Assembly (NCBI GenBank): GCA_003161815.1
Contig: PMNN01000071.1
Location: 6,952 to 14,585, forward strand
Direction: 5' to 3'
Source of the DNA: Methanobacterium sp.
GTDB lineage: Archaea; Methanobacteriota; Methanobacteria; Methanobacteriales; Methanobacteriaceae
Length of the DNA: 7,634 nt
The position numbers and the translations under genes are program-made. Shown here piece after piece: positions 1 to 5,848 of this stretch. Under the pieces are notes generated by a model, which worked only from the letters and a program-made list of their open reading frames with translations, did not search any database and was not told the origin of the DNA. Numbering within the stretch: the stretch's first letter is position 1; every line of letters starts with the position of its first letter.

Positions 1-210
1 GTAACTCAGATGAATGGAGGAGCTCCAGAAGTCGTTTTGAAAGCTAGAGGAAGAGCAATAAGTAGAGCAGTTGATGTCGCCGAAATTGTGAGAAACAGAT
101 TTATAACTGATGTAGATATCGCGGGTATAGATATCTGTACAGAAGAAATAACAAGCAATGAAGGTGCAAACACAAACGTTTCAGCCATAGAAATACAACT
201 TAGCAAATAA
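1..210 (+). CDS. albA: Alba-family DNA/RNA-binding chromatin protein, 3' part (5' end outside window)
   Basis: The frame is open from base 1 ([12 protein letters not shown]...) to a TAA at 208-210, giving the last 69 residues. Alba proteins are usually about 90 residues, so roughly 20 N-terminal residues, including the usual basic GxKPVMNY-like DNA-contact segment, lie before the window. The visible part carries the family hallmarks: the [16 protein letters not shown] helix, the R-N-R-F strand, and the C-terminal beta hairpin ending in a V-S-A-I-E-I-Q-L strand. Alba is a small dimeric archaeal chromatin protein that binds DNA and RNA. The ATG at base 10 is an internal Met, not the start, because homology continues upstream of it. 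The gene stands alone on this strand here and converges on the exporter operon. Confidence 0.93.
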   Translation, partial: VTQMNGGAPEVVLKARGRAISRAVDVAEIVRNRFITDVDIAGIDICTEEITSNEGANTNVSAIEIQLSK

Positions 211-226
211 TAGGATTAAACCTCTA

Positions 227-264
227 AATTGGAACAATAAAAGTTTCAATTCAAAAAAATTTTT
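227..264 (+). terminator. Hairpin plus T-tract after the Alba gene
   Basis: Arms AATTGGAAC (227-235) and GTTTCAATT (243-251) pair over 9 positions (one G-U) around a 7-nt loop. After a short A-run comes TTTTT at 260-264, then CATTTTAT. It starts 17 nt after the Alba stop. Archaeal termination mainly needs the T-tract, so the hairpin may be an aid or a 3'-end stabiliser. Confidence 0.55.
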
Positions 265-365
265 CATTTTATAAGAAAGTCCTAGTTTCTTTTATTTATA
301 TATAGGTTCAGTGACCATTAAAATAGCCTATAATACTTATGGACCCTTAATTTTTATTTAAAATT

Positions 366-417
366 AAAAAAAAATTTTGATGATGAATTAGGTACAAGAT
401 TCATTTAGATTGAATCT
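366..417 (-). terminator. Terminator region of the minus-strand operon
   Basis: Reading leftward from the propeller stop, a perfect 7-bp hairpin (arms 417-411 and 403-397, AGATTCA/TGAATCT, 7-nt loop) is followed by a run of nine T on the minus strand (374-366) and more T-rich sequence. The T-run lies 22 nt beyond the hairpin, so it probably acts as a stand-alone archaeal T-tract terminator. Confidence 0.5.
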
Positions 418-435
418 AGCTCTAAAACATCATAT

Positions 436-1680
436 TTACTCTTTCTTATTTCTCCGGGTTCTGATAGTTCTTATTGCTATAAGTGCAGCAATTACAACCA
501 CTACAATCCCAACTATATAATAAAGAAATATGGACGTGGCAGAGCTCTGTTTTTCAATGTTCAAAGCATAGAGATAACCATCATTACCTCCGATATAGGT
601 CATGTTTCCATAGGCTACAGGTGATGAACTGAATGCTGCATTAAAAAGATAATATCCTGGATCAAAACTCCATTCTATATTACCATTATACTTGTTTAGA
701 ATGTAAACATTCCCGTTATCGGATCCGAATACTGTTCTATTTCCAGAAATTGTTGCAGTAGATTCTATAGCTGCACCTGTTTGAACTGACCATTTATGCA
801 CTCCATTCCGGGTATCTAGACACGAAAACTGACCATTAATACTTCCTACATATAAGTTATCATAATTCTCGTCGATGGTGGGTGAAGATTTAACTTGGCT
901 TCCCATATCATAATTCCATATCATTGAACCAGTAGTAGAATTTAATGCATAGACTTTCCCATCGTCTGATCCAACATACACGGTTCCATTATATGCTGCA
1001 GGAGATGATTTAACCATGTCTCCAGTATTATACTGCCAAATTATTCCACCATTAGTACTATTTAATGCGTAAACATTCCCATCGTCTGATCCAACATACA
1101 CGGTTCCATTATACACTACGGGAGATGATTTAACAGCGTTATTAGTTCCATAATTCCATACTAAGTTATTAGTGGTCGTATTTAGTGCATAGACTTTTCC
1201 ATCATCTGATCCAAAGTATACCATTCCACCATCTATAGTTGGAGATGATTCAATTGAGCCTCCTGTTTTATACTTCCAATTAACTTCTCCGGTAGAGGGA
1301 TTTAATGAGTAAAGATAATCATCCATAGAACCAATGTATAAGGTTCTATTTAATATTGAAGGAGATGAATCTATTTTTCCTCCTGTTTTGTACTCCCAGA
1401 TCTTAGAGCCATCCTCCATATTCACCGCGTAGATATTCCCATTATTGGAACCTAAGAAAATGGTTTTATCAAGGATAGCTGGAGATGAATTTATAGCTGC
1501 TCCCGCATTGAAATTCCAATTATTAGGGGTGAAATCAGCTATTTGGGGTAGAAATCCGGTATGATCTGAGTTTTGTTGAAACACGGGCCAATCTGCAGCT
1601 GCAACTGGTGCAAATGACATTAGCAATGCTAAACAACTCATAAGAATAAATCCAATTGCTAAATTTTTTTTACTAATCAT
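436..1680 (-). CDS. Secreted, membrane-anchored PQQ-like beta-propeller repeat protein
   Basis: This is a 414-residue protein. Residues 1-29 look like a Sec signal peptide (basic MISKKN, a hydrophobic stretch, then AxA). About eight repeats of roughly 40 residues follow, each of the form SSP-x-(V/I)-x4-(V/I)Y-x-GS-x-D/N-G-x-(V/L)YALN-x5-G-x-x-W, typical of PQQ/PQQ-like (BamB-like) propellers. The last repeat lacks its W strand. The N-terminal segment with NWNFNAGAAIN can supply it, so an eight-bladed ring closed by strand exchange is inferred. A single hydrophobic segment (about residues 383-403) followed by RTIRTRRNKKE would anchor the domain outside the cell. Many N-x-S/T sequons (NRT, NGT, NTT, NST, NMT) suit archaeal N-glycosylation. 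Such propellers usually serve as protein-binding scaffolds, and nothing here proves a bound PQQ cofactor or enzyme activity. The start is supported by AGGTGAT 4 nt upstream. The gene lies 98-99 nt after the ABC permease and may share its operon. Confidence 0.85.
   Translation of the reverse strand: MISKKNLAIGFILMSCLALLMSFAPVAAADWPVFQQNSDHTGFLPQIADFTPNNWNFNAGAAINSSPAILDKTIFLGSNNGNIYAVNMEDGSKIWEYKTGGKIDSSPSILNRTLYIGSMDDYLYSLNPSTGEVNWKYKTGGSIESSPTIDGGMVYFGSDDGKVYALNTTTNNLVWNYGTNNAVKSSPVVYNGTVYVGSDDGNVYALNSTNGGIIWQYNTGDMVKSSPAAYNGTVYVGSDDGKVYALNSTTGSMIWNYDMGSQVKSSPTIDENYDNLYVGSINGQFSCLDTRNGVHKWSVQTGAAIESTATISGNRTVFGSDNGNVYILNKYNGNIEWSFDPGYYLFNAAFSSSPVAYGNMTYIGGNDGYLYALNIEKQSSATSIFLYYIVGIVVVVIAALIAIRTIRTRRNKKE
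956..1113 (-). repeat. Near-identical 120-bp tandem units within the propeller gene
   Basis: Bases 956-993 and 1076-1113 are identical over 38 bp and exactly 120 bp apart. A further shared stretch (GGAGATGATTTAAC) begins at 1001 and 1121. A more diverged copy with the same 120-bp period lies near 1201. The units encode blades with the shared core YNGTVYVGSDDG, which points to recent duplication or gene conversion of one blade. Confidence 0.85.
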
Positions 1681-1684
1681 TCAA

Positions 1685-1691
1685 ATCACCT
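1685..1691 (-). promoter_or_regulatory. Strong Shine-Dalgarno of the propeller gene
   Basis: The minus strand reads AGGTGAT, then TTGA, then ATG at 1680-1678. This matches the archaeal 16S anti-SD closely and fixes the start. It implies efficient translation independent of the gene upstream. Confidence 0.75.
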
Positions 1692-1740
1692 ATTAAGTAA
1701 ACCTTAATCTTTTTTTACTCCATAATTTTTTTTAAGAATT

Positions 1741-1760
1741 TTAAAAAATAAAAATTAAGG
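1741..1760 (-). terminator. T-rich tract between permease and propeller genes
   Basis: The minus strand has TTTTT and TTTTTT runs separated by one A, about 20-40 nt after the permease stop. It could act as a partial archaeal terminator that lowers propeller expression relative to the ABC genes. It may also be only AT-rich spacer. No clear separate BRE/TATA for the propeller gene was identified in the 99-nt gap. Confidence 0.35.
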
Positions 1761-1779
1761 AAATTCGCGGTATAAAAGT

Positions 1780-3009
1780 TCATACGTCTCGATTGAAGCT
1801 TCTAACTCCCAATGCAAAGAATAATGCTGTAAATCCTAAAAGAACTACTACATCTAACCATATGGCCCCAATACCTGCTCCTTTCAACATTACGGCCCTT
1901 AACGCATCATTTGCATAAGTTAATGGTAAAAGGTAAGCTATCTTCTGGAATATCCAGGGCATTGTTTCCACAGGATAAAATACACCAGACATAAACATCA
2001 TAGGTAGAGTAATCGGTTGAACCATTTGCATATAATCTTCTTGAGTTGAAACTCTTGCCGATATCATTATTCCAAACCCAACGAAACACAATGCCACCAG
2101 TACTAAAAGAAGTAAGGTAAGCAACATACTTCCAGCAATAACTATTCCAAATAGTGCTATAGCAACTACAATCAATATGACAGCTCTTCCAGTTTCTATA
2201 GTTAATTTAGATATAATTTTACCACCCACGATGGTGGTAATACTAGTTGGGGTCATAAACAACCTGGCAAGTTCTCCACGCTCACGCTCACCTGCTATAG
2301 ACTCTCCCATACCAAACATACACGAGAACAGAACTACCATAGCCAAAACACCCGGCACTAGGAAATCTATATAACTAATATTTCCATATAACTTGTTTAT
2401 CTGGAAATTAATAGAATTCACTATACTCTGGAAGTTAATTCCTGAAGCTGCCGGGGTTGGACTTGATAGAACCTGTGATTGAGTTTCTGATTGAACTTGT
2501 ACTTGAGAAGATTGAGCTGCAGAAGATGATAAACCCATGGCTTGAAGTTTTTGAATCCCTATTTGATTTGATATTTGACTAAACAAAGCCTGTGAGGTGG
2601 GAACAAGTGCACTGCTTGCCATTTGATCTGAAGAATCTGCATCGATAATCACATTCTTCGGTGATTGACTCTGCATATCATCATAATTCGGTGGCAAAAT
2701 TATCGCAGCTTTAACCTGACCATTCATCACCATCTGTTTTCCCTTATTTGGATCATTTATTATATTTACAACGTCGTAAATATTCGTACCCTTAATTGCA
2801 TTAAGCGTAGCATCAGTGACTGGACCACTACTCTGTGATACTACAACCACTGGAATGTTGGTTAATGTTCCACCCATACCATACCCGAAAAGAGTGATCA
2901 TGATTATGGGAAAGAGTATTAATGAAATTAAACGAGGTTTATGTCTCCATAGAACCATCAGATCTTTTTTAAACATCCACTTAATCTTTTTAGTTTCCAC
3001 CATTATCAT
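1780..3009 (-). CDS. ABC-2 type exporter permease
   Basis: About 409 residues with the layout of ABC-2 (DrrB/YhhJ-like) permeases. It has a cytoplasmic N-terminus (KKIKWMFKKDLMVLWRHKPR), TM1 (about 28-47), a large extracytoplasmic domain (about 48-218), then five more hydrophobic segments. The cytoplasmic GERERGEL motif after TM2 and the APT/TPTS loop are typical, as is PLTYANDALRAVMLKG near the C-terminus. The extracytoplasmic domain contains a Ser/Gln-rich low-complexity stretch (about 160-190). One subunit would dimerise and be driven by the ATPase encoded just upstream. The substrate is unknown; drug-like molecules, lipids or cell-surface compounds are all possible for this family. Start choice: ATG at 3009 lies 5 nt after GAGGT (3019-3015). 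GTG at 3012 and ATG at 3003 are alternatives. The start overlaps the 3' end of the ATPase gene by 20 nt, suggesting coupled translation. Confidence 0.9.
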   Translation of the reverse strand: MIMVETKKIKWMFKKDLMVLWRHKPRLISLILFPIIMITLFGYGMGGTLTNIPVVVVSQSSGPVTDATLNAIKGTNIYDVVNIINDPNKGKQMVMNGQVKAAIILPPNYDDMQSQSPKNVIIDADSSDQMASSALVPTSQALFSQISNQIGIQKLQAMGLSSSAAQSSQVQVQSETQSQVLSSPTPAASGINFQSIVNSINFQINKLYGNISYIDFLVPGVLAMVVLFSCMFGMGESIAGERERGELARLFMTPTSITTIVGGKIISKLTIETGRAVILIVVAIALFGIVIAGSMLLTLLLLVLVALCFVGFGIMISARVSTQEDYMQMVQPITLPMMFMSGVFYPVETMPWIFQKIAYLLPLTYANDALRAVMLKGAGIGAIWLDVVVLLGFTALFFALGVRSFNRDV

Positions 3010-4087
3010 CACTTACCTCTTCCTTTTTAGCTGTAACTCTCACGAAAACATCCTCTAAAGAAGGATCTTTTGTAGAAATAGAAGTTATATTCCCATTATT
3101 TTCAATTATACCAGATATAATCTTGGTTACGGACTCTTCTGAATCCTCCATATCTATAACTATCCTCCCAGAATGTTGTTTTGTAATTTTATATGTAATC
3201 GGCAAATTTTCTAGTTGAGTCAATAAATTATCATCTAAATTACTTATCATGACACTTAATTCCATACTATCTCTATTTTTCTTTTCAACATAATCTTTAA
3301 CAGAATTTAGGGATGCATTCTCTTCCGGAGAAGCTTCTTTTTGCATTTCTTCAACTATTTTAGTAATGTTAGAACTTCGAGATATTTTTTCATTCTTTCT
3401 TTCTGTAATCATAGTATCTTTAAGTCCTTGTGGTGTATTAAAAGCAGCGAGCAATCCACGATTTATGATTCCTACATCATCACATAGAAGTTCCACTTCA
3501 TACATATCGTGGGAACACAGAATGATACTTCGACCTTCAGAATTTAATTCTTCAACCATATCCCATAATATTCTCTTGGTTGTAGGATCCAATCCAATAG
3601 TGGGTTCATCCAGAAATAATATCTCTGGTTGATGAATTAAACTTGCAACAACCGATGCTTTTTGCTTCATTCCACCGGATAACTGACTTACCGGTTTGTT
3701 TTCGGCGTACTTTATATCAACCATTTCCATTAATTCATCCGCTCTACTGTCTCTTAAATCCTCGTGAACTCCATAAAAATCACCGCATAAATGTACATTT
3801 TCTTTAACAGTAAGATCACCATAGAGACTAACCATTTGAGGTATCATTCCTATTTTCTGTCTTACTTCATTGGGATTTTTTAGAATATCCTGCCCCGCTA
3901 CAGTAGCGGTTCCTGACGTAGGTAAGGCTAAACAAGTAAGCATTTTTATTGTGGTGGTTTTTCCAGCACCGTTAGGACCTAAAAATCCGAAAATACTTTT
4001 ATTTTTGATCTTCATTTTTAAGGTATCAACAGCGGCAAAATCACCATAATTTTTAGTTAGATCAAATGTTTCTACACAATATTTCAT
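2990..4087 (-). CDS. ABC-2 type exporter ATP-binding protein (CcmA/DrrA-like)
   Basis: A 365-residue ATPase with all nucleotide-binding motifs: Walker A GPNGAGKT (37-44), Q-loop Gln84 (MIPQM), signature LSGGMKQK (136-143), Walker B ILFLDEP (156-162) with TIGLD, and the switch His193 (CSHDMYE). It is longer than a minimal ABC ATPase. After about residue 215 comes a charged linker (roughly 225-280) and a small C-terminal alpha/beta domain ending in LEDVFVRVTAK, as in DrrA-type exporters, where this tail contacts the ATPase or membrane partner. It hydrolyses ATP on the cytoplasmic face to drive the permease encoded next. I chose ATG at 4087 because AGGAG (4101-4097) lies 9 nt upstream. A TTG start at 4096 would begin directly at the SD. 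The SD overlaps the PadR stop codon. Confidence 0.93.
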   Translation of the reverse strand: MKYCVETFDLTKNYGDFAAVDTLKMKIKNKSIFGFLGPNGAGKTTTIKMLTCLALPTSGTATVAGQDILKNPNEVRQKIGMIPQMVSLYGDLTVKENVHLCGDFYGVHEDLRDSRADELMEMVDIKYAENKPVSQLSGGMKQKASVVASLIHQPEILFLDEPTIGLDPTTKRILWDMVEELNSEGRSIILCSHDMYEVELLCDDVGIINRGLLAAFNTPQGLKDTMITERKNEKISRSSNITKIVEEMQKEASPEENASLNSVKDYVEKKNRDSMELSVMISNLDDNLLTQLENLPITYKITKQHSGRIVIDMEDSEESVTKIISGIIENNGNITSISTKDPSLEDVFVRVTAKKEEVSDDNGGN

Positions 4088-4096
4088 AAAATTCAA

Positions 4097-4101
4097 CTCC
4101 T
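4097..4101 (-). promoter_or_regulatory. Shine-Dalgarno of the ATPase gene, overlapping the PadR stop
   Basis: The minus strand reads TAG GAG TTGAATTTT ATG: AGGAG shares bases with the PadR TAG stop (4102-4100). This sets the ATPase start at 4087 and suggests that ribosomes finishing PadR help start ATPase translation. Confidence 0.75.
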
Positions 4102-4621
4102 ATTCTTCTTTAAAGAACATATCTTTCATGAATTCTTCAAGAAGCTTGGTTTTACCACGGCATTTATTAAGGTTCCTGATTCTGGAAAGTGTATTAATGC
4201 CTTCTGAGTTTATTTCGTAGTATTTTACTTTCCTTTTTCCATGATATTCCCAGGTTCCTTCGATTAATCCATTTTTCTCCAGATCATGAAGTATGGGATA
4301 TATTTTGCTGGGGCTGGGGGTTTTTAATTTATCTCCGACGGGTGAATCGCCTTGTAGTTGGGTCATTATTTCATATCCATGTACACGTCCCTTACTGATG
4401 AGCCAGAGTATCATAATTTTACCTGGTCCTTTCATTATGCCTTTTAAGAGTTTTCTATCATATTTAGGTAAACTCTTGAAAAGCTTTTTTTGTTCGTGAT
4501 AGGCTTCGTGCATTTTTTTATGTTCCGTCATTGTTGTTTTCAATGATTCTATTAATCCTTCTTTTTCAGGGTTAAATTCCTTGGAATCATTTTCAAGGCT
4601 TGTTTTTTCATCATTTAGCAA
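4100..4621 (-). CDS. PadR-family winged-helix transcriptional regulator
   Basis: A 173-residue protein with a PadR winged helix-turn-helix at about residues 66-150. It shows MILWLISKGRVHGYEI (70-85), the recognition-helix region PSPSKIYPILHDLEKNGLI (102-120) and the wing GKRKVKYYEIN (128-138), then SEGINTL. A charged, probably helical/coiled extension of about 50 residues precedes it, and a short basic/acidic helix (LLEEFMKDMFF) follows, probably for dimerisation. PadR proteins commonly repress a neighbouring exporter operon and are relieved by the exported compound, so local autoregulation is the natural inference. The start is TTG at 4621: AGGAG (4634-4630) lies 8 nt upstream, in the same arrangement (AGGAGTTGAA...) as for the ATPase gene. 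The next Met in frame (residue 31) has no comparable site and would remove most of the extension. Confidence 0.88.
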   Translation of the reverse strand: MLNDEKTSLENDSKEFNPEKEGLIESLKTTMTEHKKMHEAYHEQKKLFKSLPKYDRKLLKGIMKGPGKIMILWLISKGRVHGYEIMTQLQGDSPVGDKLKTPSPSKIYPILHDLEKNGLIEGTWEYHGKRKVKYYEINSEGINTLSRIRNLNKCRGKTKLLEEFMKDMFFKEE

Positions 4622-4676
4622 AATTTCAACTCCTGAATTCTGATTTTTTTTACTTGTTATTCTATATTAAATTAAG

Positions 4677-4712
4677 ATATATCAATTTTTGACATATTAA
4701 ATTTTGATGTAT
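4677..4712. promoter_or_regulatory. Probable PadR operator: three related half-sites at the transcription start
   Basis: ATATATCAA (4677-4685) and TTGACATAT (4689-4697) form an inverted repeat, 8 of 9 positions, with a 3-bp spacer. A second direct copy, TTGATGTAT (4704-4712), starts 15 bp after TTGACATAT. The cluster covers the transcription start predicted from the TATA box, the expected position for a repressor site. Binding by the adjacent PadR protein is inferred. Confidence 0.55.
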
Positions 4713-4720
4713 CGACTTCA

Positions 4721-4737
4721 TATATAAATGTTTTGGT
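4721..4737 (-). promoter_or_regulatory. BRE/TATA promoter of the PadR-ABC operon
   Basis: The minus strand reads ACCAAAACA (4737-4729) directly followed by TTTATATA (4728-4721), a good archaeal BRE plus TATA box. Transcription would start about 25 nt on, near 4698, giving a leader of roughly 75 nt before the TTG start at 4621. Confidence 0.7.
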
Positions 4738-4748
4738 AATAACATATT

Positions 4749-4764
4749 TTTAGGTTAACCTAAA
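4749..4764. promoter_or_regulatory. Perfect 16-bp palindrome, DtxR-type metal-box-like
   Basis: TTTAGGTTAACCTAAA is identical to its reverse complement. It shares the TTAGGTTA...CCTAA pattern of DtxR/IdeR iron boxes. It sits 12 bp upstream of the BRE of the PadR operon promoter, and also upstream of the + strand genes. The regulator is not in this window. Confidence 0.55.
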
Positions 4765-4795
4765 CTTAATTATAACTTAATAAACATAACATAAT

Positions 4796-4815
4796 TTTTT
4801 TGGCATACCTAAAAA
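4796..4815. promoter_or_regulatory. Degenerate second copy of the metal-box-like palindrome
   Basis: TTTTTTGGCATACCTAAAAA is an imperfect palindrome (16 of 20 positions symmetric). It has the same GG-N4-CC core flanked by T- and A-runs as the site centred 49 bp away. It may be a weaker second operator, but in such AT-rich DNA it may also be chance. Confidence 0.3.
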
Positions 4816-5031
4816 TTTATTCAAAAAATTAATTTGCTGCTTAAAAAAAAAATTAAAGTCCAAGAAACTATTTACAATGAGATATCGTATAACCGTTTAT
4901 TATCTAAGATTCATAAAAAAAATATTAATTAAAGCAGAATTAATGTTAGAAATAATCTAATAAATATAGAATAATTGTAACTCAAAAAAATTATTAAGAT
5001 AAAAAATATCTATAATAAAAATTATCCTTTT
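4816..5031. other. AT-rich remainder of the 425-nt divergent intergenic region
   Basis: The gap between the PadR gene and the TIM-barrel gene (4622-5046) holds the promoter and palindromes listed separately. In the remaining right part I see only A/T-rich sequence, a short hairpin (TTAGA/TCTAA near 4947-4961) and weak TATA-like stretches around 4995-5015. Those stretches could serve the + strand genes, but none is convincing. No RNA gene or supported small ORF was seen. Confidence 0.5.
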
Positions 5032-5049
5032 AAGGAGTTTGATAACATA
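5032..5049 (+). promoter_or_regulatory. Shine-Dalgarno pointing to an ATA start codon
   Basis: AAGGAG (5032-5037) is followed by 9 nt and then ATA (5047-5049), the same 9-nt spacing seen from AGGAG to the ATG of the ATPase gene. No ATG, GTG or TTG lies in frame between the upstream in-frame stop (TAA 4978-4980) and TTG at 5323. The site decides the start of the next gene. Confidence 0.65.
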
Positions 5050-5796
5050 AAAGTCGGATTTTCAACACTAGCACTTTTTTTTAATACATTTGAAGAATGG
5101 TTTAAAACAGCCGAAACCGATGGATTCCAATTAATAGAAATATTAGGTGAAGGCCCACAATGGCCTAGAAATCTATTACTTCATGATAAAAACAAATTTG
5201 AAGTATTTTACTCCAATGACATTGAAGTTTTCATCCATTCTCCCACTATCGATCTAAATCCTGCAAGCTTAAACCCAGGAATTAGAGATGAAACTTTAAA
5301 GCAACTTAAGGAAACCATAGACTTGGCTGTAAAAATCGGAGCAAAAGCTATTACCACTCATCCAGGACTAATCCATAGATATGAAGATCGAGTAAAAAAC
5401 CTTGGAAGACAATATTCCATAGAAACACTAACGAAGGCCAACGAATATGGAGAGGAACGAGGAGTTATCTTTTCAATAGAAAACATGCCTAATAAATATG
5501 CCTATTACTGCACCAGTGCTGAAGAACATACTCTCTTTACTCAAGAATGCGGCTGCCATGCAACGGTTGATATAGGCCATGCCAACACCAAAGGCGATAT
5601 TAACTCATTCATTGCTATGAAAAACATATATTATTATCATTTAAGTGACAATAATGGAGATAAAGATCAACATCTGGCTCTAGGCGAAGGAAATCTTGAT
5701 TTGAAATTAATTAATGGAATTGATAAGGTGATACTGGAACTTGATGACTATCAAAATGTTTTGAATAGTCGTAAAATTTTACTCTCACAGCTTTAA
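5047..5796 (+). CDS. Endonuclease IV-like / sugar phosphate isomerase-like TIM-barrel protein with apparent ATA start
   Basis: Read from ATA at 5047, the frame gives 249 residues, IKVGFSTLALFF... to TAA at 5796, a normal length for small AP_endonuc_2 (xylose isomerase-like) barrels. Metal-ligand motifs occur in the order found in endonuclease IV: FIHSP (H64), TTHPG (H105), FSIENMP (E145), TVDIGHA (D175, H178), YYHLSDN (H198), DQH (D207, H209), GEGNLD, and VILELD (E231). By motif order all nine ligands of the Nfo trinuclear zinc site have a counterpart, but the protein is shorter than E. coli Nfo (about 285). It could be an AP endonuclease-related protein or a sugar isomerase/epimerase, and the motifs alone do not settle this. 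A conventional start exists only at TTG 5323 (residue 93), which would remove the first strands and H64. So the gene either uses ATA or has a mutated start. It lies 52 nt before the DUF362 gene, probably in one transcript. Confidence 0.8.
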   Translation: MKVGFSTLALFFNTFEEWFKTAETDGFQLIEILGEGPQWPRNLLLHDKNKFEVFYSNDIEVFIHSPTIDLNPASLNPGIRDETLKQLKETIDLAVKIGAKAITTHPGLIHRYEDRVKNLGRQYSIETLTKANEYGEERGVIFSIENMPNKYAYYCTSAEEHTLFTQECGCHATVDIGHANTKGDINSFIAMKNIYYYHLSDNNGDKDQHLALGEGNLDLKLINGIDKVILELDDYQNVLNSRKILLSQL

Positions 5797-5848
5797 AATC
5801 CCATATTTAGTATATTGAAAAAAAATAAGATATTAAAGGGGAACTTAT

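Noticed and set aside
289..330. TATA-like TTTATTTATATATAGG pointing into the convergent gap
   Set aside because: It lacks a convincing BRE, and the only space downstream before the opposing operon terminator is under 50 nt. The gap is AT-rich enough for chance matches. A small RNA cannot be supported.
956..1240. Regular 120-bp repeats considered as a CRISPR-like or other DNA array
   Set aside because: The repeats are in frame, encode propeller blades and have no unique spacers.
3366..3632. Open frame on the + strand opposite the ATPase gene
   Set aside because: It is the antisense shadow of a complete ABC ATPase with all motifs. Other opposite-strand frames at 2177-2374, 2816-3058, 4293-4499, 6508-6771 and 6924-7130 were dismissed for the same kind of reason.
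4877..4960. Short + strand ORF of 27 codons starting at ATG 4877 in the intergenic region
   Set aside because: It has no Shine-Dalgarno, the composition is like the AT-rich spacer, and there is no recognisable motif.
4622..5046. Long intergenic region considered as a replication origin or mobile-element end
   Set aside because: No set of origin-recognition-box repeats, terminal inverted repeats or transposase remnants was seen. The palindromes fit promoter control better.
5323..5796. A 157-residue gene beginning at TTG 5323
   Set aside because: Barrel sequence and metal motifs continue upstream in the same frame without a stop to a proper SD. There is no SD before 5323, and the short form would lack the first strands.
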